DNA of 64,000 bases from Ciona intestinalis (Eukaryota; Chordata; Ascidiacea; Phlebobranchia; Cionidae). The position numbers were made by a program, and so were the translations under genes. The DNA is taken from positions 2,619,611 through 2,683,610 of the forward strand of contig NC_020167.2 in NCBI RefSeq assembly GCF_000224145.3. Reading direction: 5' to 3'. Position 1 is the first letter of the stretch. Each line of letters begins with the position of its first letter. Below, in pieces: positions 1 to 13,200 of the stretch. The notes beneath the pieces were generated by a model, which did not search any database, was not told the origin of the DNA, and saw only the letters and a list, made by a program, of their open reading frames with translations.

Positions 1-119
1 AATTCGAATCATATAAGCCTATACTAGGGAGATATTCTGATTAATGAGTTAAGAAATAGTTAGTAAAATCACTTTATTTAAGTAGTAAGCTAAGTAAATT
101 CACTTTAGTTTATATATAG

Positions 120-3100
120 GTGTCCGAAACTGCCATAGTGGATGATCCTTTACCAATTGTTCAATTAACAGACGAAGAAGCGTATGATACAGATTTAGAA
201 ATAGAAGGTTGGTGTTTTATGTTAGGTGTATGAATTAGGTACGTAGTTCATAACTTGATAAAATCAACTGATCGTTTGTTTTTGGTTAATTATTAAGCTG
301 TAAGCTTATATACATCGCCTTAATTACGACGGACAACACGATTACAAACAATCCACACAACATACATTGCGATTTTTATATACTTTTCTTTTTGGTGATG
401 GTTTTATTCAAAAAAAAATTAAAAACTTTGTTTTGATAATATTTGTTTCTTGTAGATGAAGGTAGAACCGCATATCGCAGTTTTACAGCTGTTGACATTT
501 ACTTTAAATCCTGTGAGCAACTCGGTGTCGTGCCTGCTTCTTATTTCGTAACCCACCTTCAACATGAAGTTATGAATATGAGCCATCATGGATTGGGGCC
601 AAATGGAACAAAAGCCATAGCTGCGCCCCTTGTGGTAACTGTTACAAGATATGCTACCGCCGTATATGAATTCTATATGCTTAAAAATATTTCATATTGT
701 GTTCTTTTGAAATCACAATATGTTATACACCCAACACCACAAAAAATGAGCACATTGATTAGAGCTGGCCAAGCGCAGAATACGGATTCGCGTGATGACT
801 GCTGCCACCGTTGTGGGCGTATGTGTTCTTGGGCAAAATTAGTGGCCCATTTAGATTAATAGTCTATTGTGGGTTGTCCAAATTGTGAGCCGTATATTAA
901 AATAAACGAAAAAAACTTTTTAAAAATATTTGAACATGTTTTATACACACTCTGCAGATAAACACTTCAATTTTGGAATTAAACATCGAGGATAATTGGA
1001 TAACAGCCGAGGGTATGAGAGATATAGCGGATATGTTAATGGAAAACTGCTACATTTCTATTCTGGTAAGTCGAAGTTACACGATCATTGTCCATTGACC
1101 CACTTTGTTTTAAAATGGGATTAGCGTGGCCATAAAACCGGCACGCCGTATGACTTCTCGTTGAAGCGCAATAAATCAGCTTGCTTGGCCTTGTAATACC
1201 ACAGAGTATATAAAAGATCTATAGAGTAAGCAAATATGTTATATTGCCAAAGTTATGATTGTAAACTGTTTAACAAACATCCTGAACTTTAGAACATATC
1301 TCACAACAAACTTGGATCCGAAGGCGCCCGCTACGTTGGTGAGATGCTGCAGGAGAACACTACTTTGCGGACGCTTAATATTTCCCGTAATGATTTTAAA
1401 GATTCTGACGGCCAGTACTTCGCAGAGGCGTTGCGTCAAAACTTCAGGTTAAAAGTAAGTCGTTCATGGTTACAGTCAAGTGATGCAATAGTATATACTA
1501 AATAATGCAGATACGCAAGAGGCGGTGGTTTATCGCCTATATAGGGCTTAGGCGCTGTGTTCTATGCTCGGTGCTATTACCACTGTGGGTGTGTTTGTAC
1601 TATAGGGCAAGACCTTAACAAACTTGTTGTCTGCTCCGCCACGCGATAATAAACCATTATCTTACATTAATAGGAGCTTGACATCAGTGGAAACGAGTTT
1701 TGTGAATTGGGCGGTGAATGGATGGGTCAAGCTATTGCTGCTAACGAAGCGATTGAAACACTTAATCTCAGCTGGAATCACCTGAGATTAAAGGTATGTA
1801 CCGTATGGTTCAAGTGATGTAAAATACGCAGTTTCAGTAACTGCATGAACGCTAAAATAGTGTTATCTTCTATTTTGCTACAATTGTGTCACACATTTGA
1901 ATCAAACCTATTTTATAGTGGCTTTGTGTAATAAGTAGCATTCAAACTTGACTGCAGTGTTTTACTGTTACATTTAGGGAGCACTTGCAGTGTGTGCTGG
2001 TATGAAATCAAACATCACTGTGAAAACTCTCGATCTATCATGGAATGGTTTTGCCGATGAAGGAGCTATGGCGATGGGAGAGGCGTTGAAAACCAACAAC
2101 ACATTAGTTTGGCTCGACCTCAGCTTTAACAGGATTTCAGATAAAGGTAGCGAAAAATAAAGGAGTTCTGTTGCCCACATGGGTGCGTGTTTGTACCAAC
2201 ATAACCGAAAGAAATACTGCCTGGCGAAAATTGCTTTTATAGATTAAACTTTAATATAAAAAACTAGGACTCGTTACAACTTTAATGAGTGTTATAAAGC
2301 ATAGCCTACCACTGCACAACATTATAGAAAAAAAAGTCACACCACCTATTGCAAATGTAAATTAGACATAGCCTACCAGTGGACAACATTGCGCAAATGT
2401 TACGATTAACTGTTACCACTAGGTTTAACCATGTTGGCAAAGGGTCTTGAGGTAAACGACACTCTACGAACGTTAAGGATCGGCGACAACCCATTCGGTG
2501 AGGAAGGAGCACTTTTGCTTATAAATGCAATCTTTAAAAACGAAAAATCGGCGATTGAAGATTTGGATTTGAAGGTAGTTATTTAACCATATATAAGGAC
2601 ATTCCACATAACTATGCATGGTATAGCAACAACGTGACGCAGTGTTGAGAACGCCTATGGATCGGCGCATATATGTTTTCGAGGCTCGTTTGGTTACTGT
2701 CTCGCTAACAGCCTTTTCAAAATTACAAATATAATTTGGCAATAGGAAAATAACAATAAGCTAAAGATGGCTTACGCTCTTTGTTTGTTTCATCAGAGCG
2801 TCCGCGTAAACAGAGAGTTTCTTGAGTTGGCGGAAAAATTACGCGGAAGAACTTCGTCGCTGGGTGGCAGTAGAACATCTTTCACGTTCACCGTGAAAAG
2901 CAGTGATGCTTCGACTGAACAAAGGGAGCAGAAAATTTCCCGAGAAGAGGCCGACCCAATGATGGTTATGCAGGTAAGCTGAAATTAATAGTTAATGGAC
3001 CACTTCTGGATTTCCACAACATATTTTTAGAGGTATTATATACCCTAAAGGCCTATGGCGTATAACAAAGTAACTCTGATAGCACTTATAGTTAATAATA

Positions 3101-4640
3101 ACTAGGGTGGTAATTTAAAACATGTAAAACTGATCGGGGTATTATGTACAACATACCCACGTACACTATTGCTAGATAACAACTTCCAAGTCCTATGGAA
3201 CTCTTCTGGTAATTTATTTCTTTGCTAACCAACTTTTCATACTCCAGTCGCCTTTACCACGTCAACACCACTCCCGAATAAAGCTTGTTTATTATTTACA
3301 ATACAGAAATTTTTGGAAGACAAGAGGCTTCGGTTGGTTGACTTGTTCCGAAACTTTGACAAGGATCTTAGTTGGAAGATATCTCCTGCCGAGTTCAAGA
3401 AAGGAATCACAGACGCTGAAATTCCATTCACCAAACTTCAGCTTAAGAATTTAATGAACAGTCTAGACATCGACACTGATGGCCAGGTTAATTACAGGTA
3501 AGAAATTTAACCCATATCTTTCTGTAAGGGAGGATATGTACAGTCCTATATACGATGATAGCTTCTATTTGATTGATCGCTGTTATCCTTCTACTTGTGG
3601 CGTGGAAACGACAGGAGTTATAAATAACGCGGTTGTTCCGTTTCACACTCCTCGTGTTCGCTCACAAGTTAGCCTACCACTTGTTTTGAGATTTAAACAC
3701 CCCAACTTTTATAATGTTTCCTGTCAAAAGTATTTCTGGCCATTATAAACGTAGTGTGCCCAAATATTGCCATTATTTATTTTAGCTTGACCTGTTTGTT
3801 TTGTTATTACCAGAACGCTAGTAAAGGAAGAATGAAGACTTCAAGTTGAGTTTACAGTGTGTTCAATACAGAACCAGAATATCGTACAGATATGTAGTTG
3901 AGAATTACAAATACAGTGGTTGCATTTGTGGAAGTATATTTAACGCAGAACAGTCGCAAGCATTTCTAAACAGGTTTACTGATACTGCCCAAGTTAGTTT
4001 ATATACAGGAAGTCATAGAATAAGGAACTGGACAGGTTTGTCAAGTTATCTGTTTTGAAAGTTCTTGTACTGATCAATTTTTTTATTTAGGGAACTTCTT
4101 ATTGGGAAAAAAGAGGCAGTGTTAAAACTACGTGAACAAAGAAGGAAGGAGGTCCGCAGGAAAGCAAAGGAAGTCGAAAAAACTGAGAACTTTCTTTCTG
4201 TGTGGCAAGAGGCGGTTAAAGCAACTACACCAATCCACAGTAGAGACAATTCGCCTTCAGCCTCGCCACTAAGTAGCAGAAGTCTTGTGGTTGGAACACC
4301 GGGGACCAAAAGCAGCAACGTCGTGGCTGAAGCAAGTCGCCGATTAAAAAAAGGGCGACGCAAGTCCAAACATGGCGCAAAGTTGAGTCCGTCTACCACT
4401 CCCCGCAGTGGTTACGATGACGAGATTCAAACGAGCGCTCCACATCATAAAGATTTCGGAATTAATAAACAATTAACACGCGGAGATACGGAATTACAAC
4501 CCGTTACGTTACTGATACCAGATGTAGAACGTACTGCGAAAATTTCAAACCAAAAAGTTTCCAAAGATGCAAGCAGACTATCCTCTCGCTTCAGAAGAAC
4601 AGCCGGAATTCCGAACTCCAGAAAAATCCCCCTAACCTAG
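120..4640 (+). CDS. LRRC74A/B-like leucine-rich repeat protein with EF-hand pair (5' partial)
   Basis: Ten exons fit: 120-207, 456-634, 958-1065, 1293-1454, 1674-1793, 1978-2146, 2423-2574, 2797-2973, 3307-3497, 4091-4640. They are in phase and give 631 residues to a TAG stop. No ATG fits in the first exon, so the start lies in an exon further upstream or outside the window. Exons 2-7 encode ribonuclease-inhibitor-type leucine-rich repeats, with pieces such as LDLSWNGFADEG and LNISRNDFKDSDG. Exon 9 and the start of exon 10 carry two EF-hand-like helices (DLFRNFDKDLSWKISPAEF, then LDIDTDGQVNYREL). The second loop keeps good calcium ligands (D-D-D-Q); the first is weaker. The last exon is a basic, low-complexity tail. 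The order GVVPASYF, LRRs, EF-hands matches vertebrate LRRC74A/B, whose molecular role is poorly known. The basic tail makes it longer than human LRRC74A (about 490 residues). Family call good; A versus B paralogue not decided. Confidence 0.8.
799..880 (+). repeat. SINE fragment (tRNA-type SINE family of this window)
   Basis: The stretch from GCTGCCACCGTTGTGGGCGT through TTCTTGGGCAA to TGGGTTGTCC matches the middle of the fuller copy at 10411-10710. It lies in the second intron of the LRRC74-like gene. The 5' tRNA-like head is missing or too diverged to see. Confidence 0.5.
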
Positions 4641-4887
4641 TTTTTCACCAAAACATATATTCCACCACTTCATGTACTTAGTATCCGTTTATTCAACACA
4701 CATCTAGTTGTATTCCATAGTTACATACTATAGAGGTGTCGCAATTGAGAGTTTTGGTAATATGCACCATTTTGCACTTAAAATATTTGCCAAACATTTA
4801 AAAAGTGTTAATGCAACAATGTAATACAAGCAAAGAGGCTAAACTTAGTTTCTTAAGTAACTACATGTATTTAAATGTGTTTTAAGT

Positions 4888-7698
4888 TTAAGATTTGAAG
4901 ATCACAGTTGTTCCAGGAGACAACTTTAGTGCAGACAAGTCAACTTCAGCATCAGCGCTATAATCACTGCTTGCAACGACCACCTAGTTAAAAAAATGAA
5001 TAAGTTTAAAGAATCTTTTTATGATTTACACTAGTACAAAAAAAACTGCAAAAAATATTTCAAAGATATATTTCAGAAAGTTCTGGCTGGCTATTACCTT
5101 TGTCTTTTTCACAAGGTTGTCATCCTTATCAAGCAATCCACCAGCTACATTAACAGCAACGGTTTGCTCTGTAGGACTCATGTTGCTCACAACAAGCACT
5201 GCAGCCTTTGTTGTCCACTTACGCAGGAATGCAACCACAGCATCATTACCTATTAAAAATAAAAATGCGGTAAATAACAATCAGAACTTTTAATTCTGTA
5301 TCAGCATCAAATGTTTTTGTAGTAAAAATGGGGTAAATAAAAGCTCAAATAAACAACAGTCAGAATACTTGACTGAACAGCAGCATCAAATGGGTTTGTA
5401 ACTTGTATTGAGACAATTCACTTACGACTTACCTATGTCAAGGAAATTAAATGTTGTATCAGCATCTTGTGTATCGTATCTCAGTGCTTGTAGGCATTGG
5501 ATGCCTGCCACACGAAGTACTGTAACTCCTTTTGTTGTCAACAAAGTATTCTGGTTTGTATTTTCTGGGATGCTCTGTGAAGACACGTTTTATGTTAAAA
5601 ATACGGTAGTCTAACAAAAGTAAATGTTTGGTTGTATCTGTTTTTTTAAACCGAAAAAAAACCTGTGAAATAGCGAATTTGACTACGAAGAAGTTCAAGC
5701 AAACCGAGATGATTAGGTTGTTTATGTTTGAAAACTAACAACATCTTACTTCCTCTGTAATTGTTTCTGGCCACTCAAATACAGAAGACTGTGCTCCAAT
5801 TTCATCTCCAGAACGAAGCACTGGGACTCCGGGAAGAGTAAGAACAAGTAAATTCAAACCAGAAGCTGTTTTGTTGCCATATTTCTCTTCTGCCAATGGT
5901 CCCCCAAGTGGGCTGACCTAAGATAGTTTTGCGTTAAGTATTTTGTTACATTTTGAAGTCAAATACATTACGTACTGTGTAGGCAGAGATGGAACGAGAT
6001 TGGCTTCTCCAAGCAGTGATAGAATTCTGAATTAGTTTACCAGAGTTCGCCTTGTTCACTTCCATAGCTGGCCCAGCATTAACCTGCACAGGGCTAGGAA
6101 TTGTGTTTGTACCATTCACAGATAGATCGGACAGCATTTGAGTTGCTGGCTGAGCAGATGAGTAAAGGAACAACGCCCTAAAAAGCATATGTTTAGTTAC
6201 ATGCTAACTGAAAAAATAAATGCCTTCTTTGATGGCATCTATACTTGTATTGTATTGTTGTATGTGACTTTACTCTGTTACCTTGGAACAGTAGCATTTG
6301 AGTCTTCAATATATTTTTTCCAAATTTTATTTGTTAAAATATCTGATTCTTGAACATTTGCAAGATCCCGCAGTTGAACTCCATCAATTCCCTTATTAAA
6401 CCAACTTCCAACCAGATCCTAAACACAAAAACAATTCCTGTTTAAACCAGTTTTTCATGCATTTATACAGACTGCTAATACACAGCAGTCTATACAGGCT
6501 CCATAATATATTTATTTTGTATGTTTAGATTCTTACCATTGCATATTCACTGGCTTTTGCATTTCCATAGTTAATAAATGCAAGATTAGCGTCACTTTTG
6601 CTTGCTTTATAATTTGAGCCACGAGCTTCATTGTAAACCCATTGAAACTTTGAATCCTATCAAATATACCTTGTTAAATATATACTACAACAGGTTATTG
6701 GATATTAAGAAAAAATACACACTTCTTGGTTTAAATCAGTTGAGTTAGGTCTCCAAATGAAGAAGTCGCACAGATTTCCTGTGCAACCAGAAACAGCTGA
6801 GGTTTGGAAATAAGTGTGGCTTATTGACAGTGTGTCAATGACCAAATCCACCATAAGTTTCATTGCTGGAATAAATTGTTTCAATTAATAACTGTAGACA
6901 AACACTTTGCATTAAATCTTACATTTATCTTCCATTGCTTTTTTCAAATCATCAAAACCTGGAAGGTTTCCTGTTGGGTCTCCAGCACCACTTACAAGCA
7001 CTGCATCAGATTTCAGAGACTGGATGTATGGCAAATGGTTTTCCATTCCTGCACAAGAACAATACATTAGATTAGAAGCACAAAATAAACCAAAAACTGG
7101 ACTAGGACAGTTATGGCCAAGCTTTCATACCTTTAAAGTCGGCGGCAAATTCAGCAACATCAGCTTCGTATACAACAGTATCTTGATACCATTGTGGGAC
7201 GGGTTCTGGTTTACAACGAGGAGCATTCACGACAATTAGGATAGCACCAACCAGCATGGCAATCCACACAAGCCAGAAAAGGATGAACAAAACCCAGCGA
7301 GCTCGTACCCATTTCGGTTCATTGGAAATAGCTAAAAACAAAAAAAAACAATTAGATCCGCCACTATTCTAACATGCCTTGTTTTTCCTTTATCTTTTAC
7401 AAAGTAAATTGAAGCATCATAAAACGATTAAGGCTATGCAGCTTATAAACTTGTACAAAGTAAATTTAACCCTCCGAAAAATAAAAGTTAAAAATGACCG
7501 GAACAAATAATTCTTGACACAGGTTTCTATTCAATTTAATTAATTACCTAAGAGTTCCTCTTTCTTTAATCCAGTAAAACGATCCTTTTCTGGTTCTTCT
7601 TTTTTTAGAAGTTCAACTTTAACCTCTGGGTTAAGCTCCTTCGTTTCGTCTGACATGTCCCCCATTTCAACATCAATTGGCTTTTCTGGGCTTCCCAT
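4888..7698 (-). CDS. SLC3A2: SLC3A2 / 4F2 cell-surface antigen heavy chain
   Basis: Eleven exons on the minus strand (7548-7698, 7131-7331, 6923-7048, 6723-6865, 6537-6656, 6282-6418, 5976-6177, 5750-5917, 5433-5574, 5098-5249, 4888-4983) sum to 545 residues. The protein is a type II membrane glycoprotein: an acidic N-terminal tail, then PKWVRARWVLFILFWLVW leading into one transmembrane helix, then a cysteine in NAPRCKPEP. That cysteine corresponds to the one that disulphide-links human 4F2hc to its light chain (LAT-type transporters). The ectodomain is a degenerate GH13 alpha-amylase fold (LPGVPVLRSGDEIGAQ is typical), and catalytic residues are not evident, as is usual for the family. The start is the first in-frame ATG. 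A clean acceptor (TTTGTTCAG) lies about 27 bases upstream, so the 5' leader is spliced or trans-spliced. rBAT (SLC3A1) is less likely because the juxtamembrane region is 4F2hc-like. Confidence 0.92.
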
Positions 7699-7850
7699 AT
7701 TTTAAGTTTGTATGTCAGAATTCTGAACAAATAATAACTACACGAACAGAACGTCTAATCAGAAATCCTCGCGTTCGATAATGAGGCAAGAAGCGAGAAG
7801 GGCGGCTGTTGCCGGTCTCGCTTATTGGATGACGCAATATTTCGAGACAG

Positions 7851-7869
7851 AACCGGTTTAAACCGGTTT
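7851..7869. promoter_or_regulatory. Tandem Grainyhead-type sites upstream of SLC3A2
   Basis: AACCGGTTTAAACCGGTTT holds two copies of AACCGGTT and a perfect 16-base palindrome (ACCGGTTTAAACCGGT). AACCGGTT is the known consensus of Grainyhead/CP2 factors, which act in epithelium. It lies about 155 bases upstream of the SLC3A2 start codon. That it is a promoter element is inferred. Confidence 0.4.
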
Positions 7870-8422
7870 CGAGACGGGAACTTAAAGCAACCATTTTGGT
7901 CGTGTATGGTGTAAAAGGTAAAAGTACACTTACTACAGCAATATTCATTGGCAATATTTTGCTTGAAATGTATTTAAAATATTAAACAACATGCGCTATT
8001 TTATAATTTAGTTTAGACTGATGTTTAATGGCCAAAATAACGTATATTTGGTTGCCGTGAAACACTAAAACACCCCACCGCCGGTATTGGTTTTGTATGC
8101 AGTTTGTATCCTGCTTCGTCACGGCTTTAGCCCAAACAAAGACCAAGAAAAGTGCTGATCAAAACGCCGAGTGATGATGATACAGCATAAATGTTGGACA
8201 ACGCTGCGTCTTCTATGTTGATATTCACGTATTGTCGTATTGCCTATGTTGCTGCGCTTTGGTTTAGTCAATTTAAATTTTAAAATTGCTTGGTAAAAAT
8301 CTTTGGTAAAGTTATCGTTGTCGAACCATTTTCGGCTTTTCTACTTGTCTTCGTTTGTTTATGGTGTTGTTTCCTGCGAGGTTTGAAACCAATTGTTTGG
8401 AATCGATGTGACTAGTCTTACA

Positions 8423-8465
8423 CAAAGTCCATAGAAATCACTCTTTCTGATTTCTATGGACTTTG
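8423..8465. repeat. Perfect 18-bp inverted repeat (hairpin)
   Basis: CAAAGTCCATAGAAATCA (8423-8440) is followed by a 7-base spacer (CTCTTTC) and its exact reverse complement (8448-8465). The arms match in full. It sits at the 3' edge of the LINE relic. Function unknown. Confidence 0.9.
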
Positions 8466-8860
8466 GTCTTACATATCGTTGTACTCCCATGCAGTTTTGT
8501 GCAGGCCGTATTTGGATGAAAACGATTTAGACGTTTTGTTGTTGATGATGACAACTCCATTGGCATTTTTGATTTGTTATATAGAGTAAAATTCATTTGT
8601 AACAAATGTAGTCCAAATCTGAAGTTAAACAACATGCGGTGTATAAATTCCCAGTCAAACACTTTCTTCATGTCGACTACGAGGAGTGCTCGTGGTAGGT
8701 TTACTGCATTAGCATTTCCGATATAATGCTGTTTCGCAGATACGTTTCGCCAGGAAGAAATAACCGAGGGTACACTGGCTTCAAGTCGCTTATTGATACA
8801 TGGTAATATTTTGTGGTCGATGTTTAGATGTATTTCCTTGACTCTGGGTTGACAGTTGTG
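8436..8860 (-). mobile_element. LINE reverse-transcriptase relic
   Basis: Read on the minus strand, a NIDHKIL block near 8830-8850 is followed by an ALLVVDMKKVFDWEFIHRML block near 8620-8690, then FNFRFGLHLLQMNFTLYNKS. This order matches the palm/fingers of L1/Tx1-type LINE reverse transcriptases (LLNIDHKIL ... DFxKAFDxxEWxFL ... FNFG ... LLYN). Only a few hundred bases are recognisable, the catalytic YADD region is absent, and the DFEKAFD block is degraded. An old non-autonomous fragment; no endonuclease part or poly-A tail seen. Confidence 0.55.
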
Positions 8861-9967
8861 CGGTTGCGCATTCCACTCTATTTTATTTCTATGTTTTTGA
8901 GCATGTAAGTGGACTTAAAGTACTTATGAAGTACATATTTGTGTGTTTGTACGTGTGAGCGTGTTAGCTGGTGCACTCTTTTAGTGTTGCCGTCTGATAG
9001 GAGGCCCCTTATCTGCTGAACCTAATATTACCAGCTATTTTTGTCAGTCACTGCTATAGTACATATTGTATGTCAGTGAAATATATGCAATGAAACCATG
9101 GCGAACATATGCTGGATCCGATTTTGTTATTCTACACTCTATTGTTTGTGTACTTCGTCTAAAAAGGTCGAATCTTTCAACGATTCTGTATTGTCGTAAT
9201 CGCTTGATAAACACGCTTTGTTGGTACACATATACTCGAGTAATATTAACACGCCGTATAATATGCGCATAAAATAAATATTTACCATTTTATTGTCTTA
9301 ATATTATGTATAACCATCCCCACGAGACTATTTTTTTAAATAAAACGTCATGTATAGCGTGCTTGGGACGATGGTCACGTCACAATTACGCTACGATGTC
9401 GATACGGTGTCAGCGCATTGTCATGACCCCGCGTTCGGTGCGATTACGTCAGCTTTGATTCTGAGCTGTGTCACGGTCAGGTTGTTTCGTGGACGTCGCC
9501 GTTAGTTTAGTGTTGCCGTCTAGCTAATTTCGGTTTCAATCTACTTTATGTAAATTTTGATCTTGCTCGCTTTCAGTATTAACGAATAAACAACCACGTG
9601 CAACGTATTTAATGTGTTGTTTTTTTCTTAGTTTAAACGAATCTGAAACCGCTTGAATCATTCCGCACGTGGGCAGTAGAGGTATAAACATATTAGAAAT
9701 GCAACATTGAACTGTTTAGTTGACTAAAATATAGTCTAGGATTATTTGTGAATGTATATATTGTTTAACTCTGGAAATTAGGCTATAATCAACATATGTT
9801 GTTAGGCCACAATTTTATTTTTTTTAAACGCGCTCTCTCATTAGAGCTTGGCTCTCTTGTTGTTGTAATTGGGGCGCCCTCTATACAGCAACATAGATAT
9901 ATAAAGAGCCGCATGTGTGCCGTGTGGTGTACTGTAGTTTGTATAATGTACATCTCAAATTAAAGTG

Positions 9968-10233
9968 GTAAGTTTGCACGTGTAATCGTTTTATTTACTT
10001 TTGTGATTTTTAAGGTACTAAACGTAAATCGACTTTGGACTTTTTTTCTTTTACGAGTGTATACAGTATAACACGGCCATACAACGTGTTTTAATCTAGA
10101 ATATAATGCGATTTTATTTATCCTATACATTCGACTGTATAAAAAATATTCATGCAATTAATAAATCCAAATAAAATCTTGAAAAACATGTGTATGTGGT
10201 TTTTATTTAATAACTTTGCTTGATTTTTTGTAG
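9968..10233 (+). other. Candidate 5'UTR intron of DCAF13
   Basis: A strong donor (GTAAGT at 9968) lies about 70 bases past a TATA-like ATATATAAAG, and a strong acceptor (TTTTTTGTAG) ends at 10233, 49 bases before the DCAF13 ATG. This fits a non-coding first exon. The acceptor alone could instead be a spliced-leader site. Confidence 0.4.
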
Positions 10234-10282
10234 AAACTTATTTCTCTGATCTACAAAATATTACATACGTAACCATCAAACC

Positions 10283-13200
10283 ATGAAGGTAAAAGTTCTA
10301 TCTAGAAACCCTGATGATTACCTGCGAGAAACTAAACGTGACATACACAAAGGTGAGGTGTATTTCTAATATATTCTCTAAAAACTTTAAAGTATGGTAT
10401 AAATAGGTACGAACAGCGCCACGACACAGTGGTTAGCATGCCCGCCTTTAACCCAGCGATTGTTGTTTCAAGGTTCGCGGTTGCTACCGTTATGGACGTA
10501 TGTGTCCTTGGGCAAGACACTTAATTGCAATTGCTCCAACCTAGTGGTCACTAATGGGTTGTCTGCCATATAGAAAAGCAATCACTGACAAAGCTACCTA
10601 GGGGTAACTCGTATGCTGGCACACGATGTATGAACAGAATATCTGTGTTAATAACGACTGTCGCTTTTTTGCCTGTGCAAATATAAAGCAAGTTATAAGG
10701 TTTATTCATAGAACCTACCCTAACATGAATTTTCATTGCAGTTTTCCGCAACTACAACCCTGTCCTCCACCCCTTTGAGGCTCCAAGAGAGTATATGAGA
10801 GCTTTGAATGCTACGAAACTTGACAGAGTCTTTGCTAAACCGTTTCTAGCTTCACTAGATGGACACCGTGACGGTGTTTGCTGCTTATGTAAACATAGAA
10901 AGAGATTGAGTTATTTATTTTCGGGATCCTGTGATGGAGAGGTCCGGAATACTTATGTTTTTAAATAATCCATCCATTATGACATATGCTGATTTTTAAC
11001 TTATTGCCTTTTTATTCCTTCATTTTTGTCACAGAAGGATAATAGTCATTAAATTCCTCTAACTTAGTGGTCACTAATGTGCTGTCTTTCGTTTATAATA
11101 TTATATATATATATATATTAATATATATATATATATTAATATATATTATAGTAATTTTAATTACAACCTAATTTATTGCTCTTTTTAGATACGTCAATGG
11201 AATCTCACTAACAGGCAATGTATCCGAACATTACAAGGTCATACTGGGTTTGTAAGAGGTTTAGCATGTTCACCAGATGGAAAGAGGTTCATATCAGTTG
11301 GTGATGATAAAACAGTAAAACATTGGAACTCAGATCCTCTCAGTGAAGAAAGAGACATTCCTATCAACACAGTGGTAGCTAAGGTAATCGAGCTCTTGGC
11401 CATGTCTTTACACTGATTTGCTTTACTAATAATAAAAAATGCAGTGGCATTAGCCTTTGTGTGTAGTAAGTTAATTTAGGGAAATCTTACGCAACTTAGA
11501 CCTTTACATTCGAGATGTAATAGTATGCCATCTGTCATGTGGCAGAATATTACTGTTACAAAATAGAACATGTTTTTTGTTTTTTTCTTTTGTTTCTGTT
11601 CTTATGCAAAACTCAACATCTGTTTAACTGAGTCTTTTATATTATAATTGTATTTAAAAAACAAACATTTACCAGTATACATGAAGAGAAAGATATTTTT
11701 TAGATATGAAAGGATTTTATAAGAGGTTAAACTTTTATTTAGTCCCTGTATACTGGTGTTGATCACCATTGGACGGATTCAATATATGCAACATGTGGAC
11801 AATCTGTTGATATTTGGAATATGGAACGTTCAGAACCTGTCAGAGTTTATAAATGGGGGATGGATTCAATTCAAAGTGTCAAGTTTAATCCTGTTGAAAC
11901 TAATCTGTGTATAAGCACAGTTTCTGACCGAAGCATCAGACTTTATGACATTAGAGCTGCGGTGCCTCTCAATAAAGTAACATTAAAACTTCGAAGTAAT
12001 GTTGCTGTGTGGAATCCCATGGAAGCATACAATTTCACTGCTGCCAATGAAGACCATAAGTAAGAATTTACCAATAAGTCCATGAACTATAAGTGTAGAT
12101 CCGATCAATGGGAAATTATTACTCATTGTCAGAATAGAAAATCACTACCAATGCTGTATAATAGACAATGCCATTTATTTAATACTTGCAGCTTATATAC
12201 ATTTGATATGAGAAAATTGGATTTTGCATTGAATGTCCACACCGATCACACCGATGCTGTGCTTGATGTTGATTATTCACCAACTGGTCGCGAACTTGTA
12301 TCTGGGAGCTACGATAGGTAAGACAATATTTAGGTTAATATGTAGAATTGCATACACAATACCCATACCCATTTTCTTTTGTAATATATATCTATAATAA
12401 GGTATTTGAATCAATATGTTTGGTTTTGTCTGTTGGGCAACAAAGCTATTGGTTATAACAAAAGTGCTCTATTTCATACAACTTTATTACTTTCATCATA
12501 TATTAAGATACAATTTCTTAACTTTATAGCCTGTAAATAAACTGTTTTGTTAACTTTTGTAACGTGAATAAGAATGTTGTATTTTTTTAAGGACGATACG
12601 AATATTTCCTGTGTCTGGTACTGGTCATAGTAGGGAAGTGTATCATACAAAACGAATGCAACGCGTATTTACTGTAAAGTGGTCAGCTGATAACAGGTAA
12701 ATTAGATTGCTGGTTTTAGATTTGTGTGGCATTTGATTTGTAAATCAGTAAAACCACCAATTAAAATTGCTGCATAGTTTCAACTGGTTTAATTTTTTTT
12801 TAACTCTACATTTTTATCTGTTTTACTCAGGTATATTTTATCTGGATCTGATGAAACAAATATTCGAATGTGGAAAGCAAGGGCATCAGAGAAACTTGGA
12901 AGGGTAAAATATGACTGAGTTTTGTTATCAATTTTAACTTTAATGATTTGTTACTTAGGCAATTCACTAAATTATTCTTTGTGTATTGAATGTACTTGTT
13001 ATCTCAAATCAAACTGTGGATTGTGTATTAGAAGCATTATTGTAAATTAAGGCAACTTTTTTACAATTTTATTTAGTGACTGTTTAAAAAAGTAATGCTT
13101 TTTAAAAAATGTTTTCTATACTTTAGTCCAATCAATGTTTTGACATATGATTATATCTAATATTGCCTATTCAATAATTTAGATGACGCCTCGTGAAAAA

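Larger units (their letters stand above)
7699..10282. other. Intergenic spacer between divergent SLC3A2 and DCAF13
   Basis: About 2.6 kb with no convincing host exon. It holds the Grainyhead-type palindrome near SLC3A2, an 18-bp perfect hairpin (8423-8465), a LINE reverse-transcriptase relic (8436-8860, minus), ACGTCA/CACGTC motifs between 9370 and 9460, CACGTG E-boxes near 9596 and 9667, and an ATATATAAAG TATA-like site near 9896. It presumably carries both promoters. Confidence 0.6.

Noticed and set aside
8980-9521. TTTAGTGTTGCCGTCT present at 8980 and 9506
   Set aside because: Only 16 bases are shared and the flanks do not align; not enough for a repeat call.
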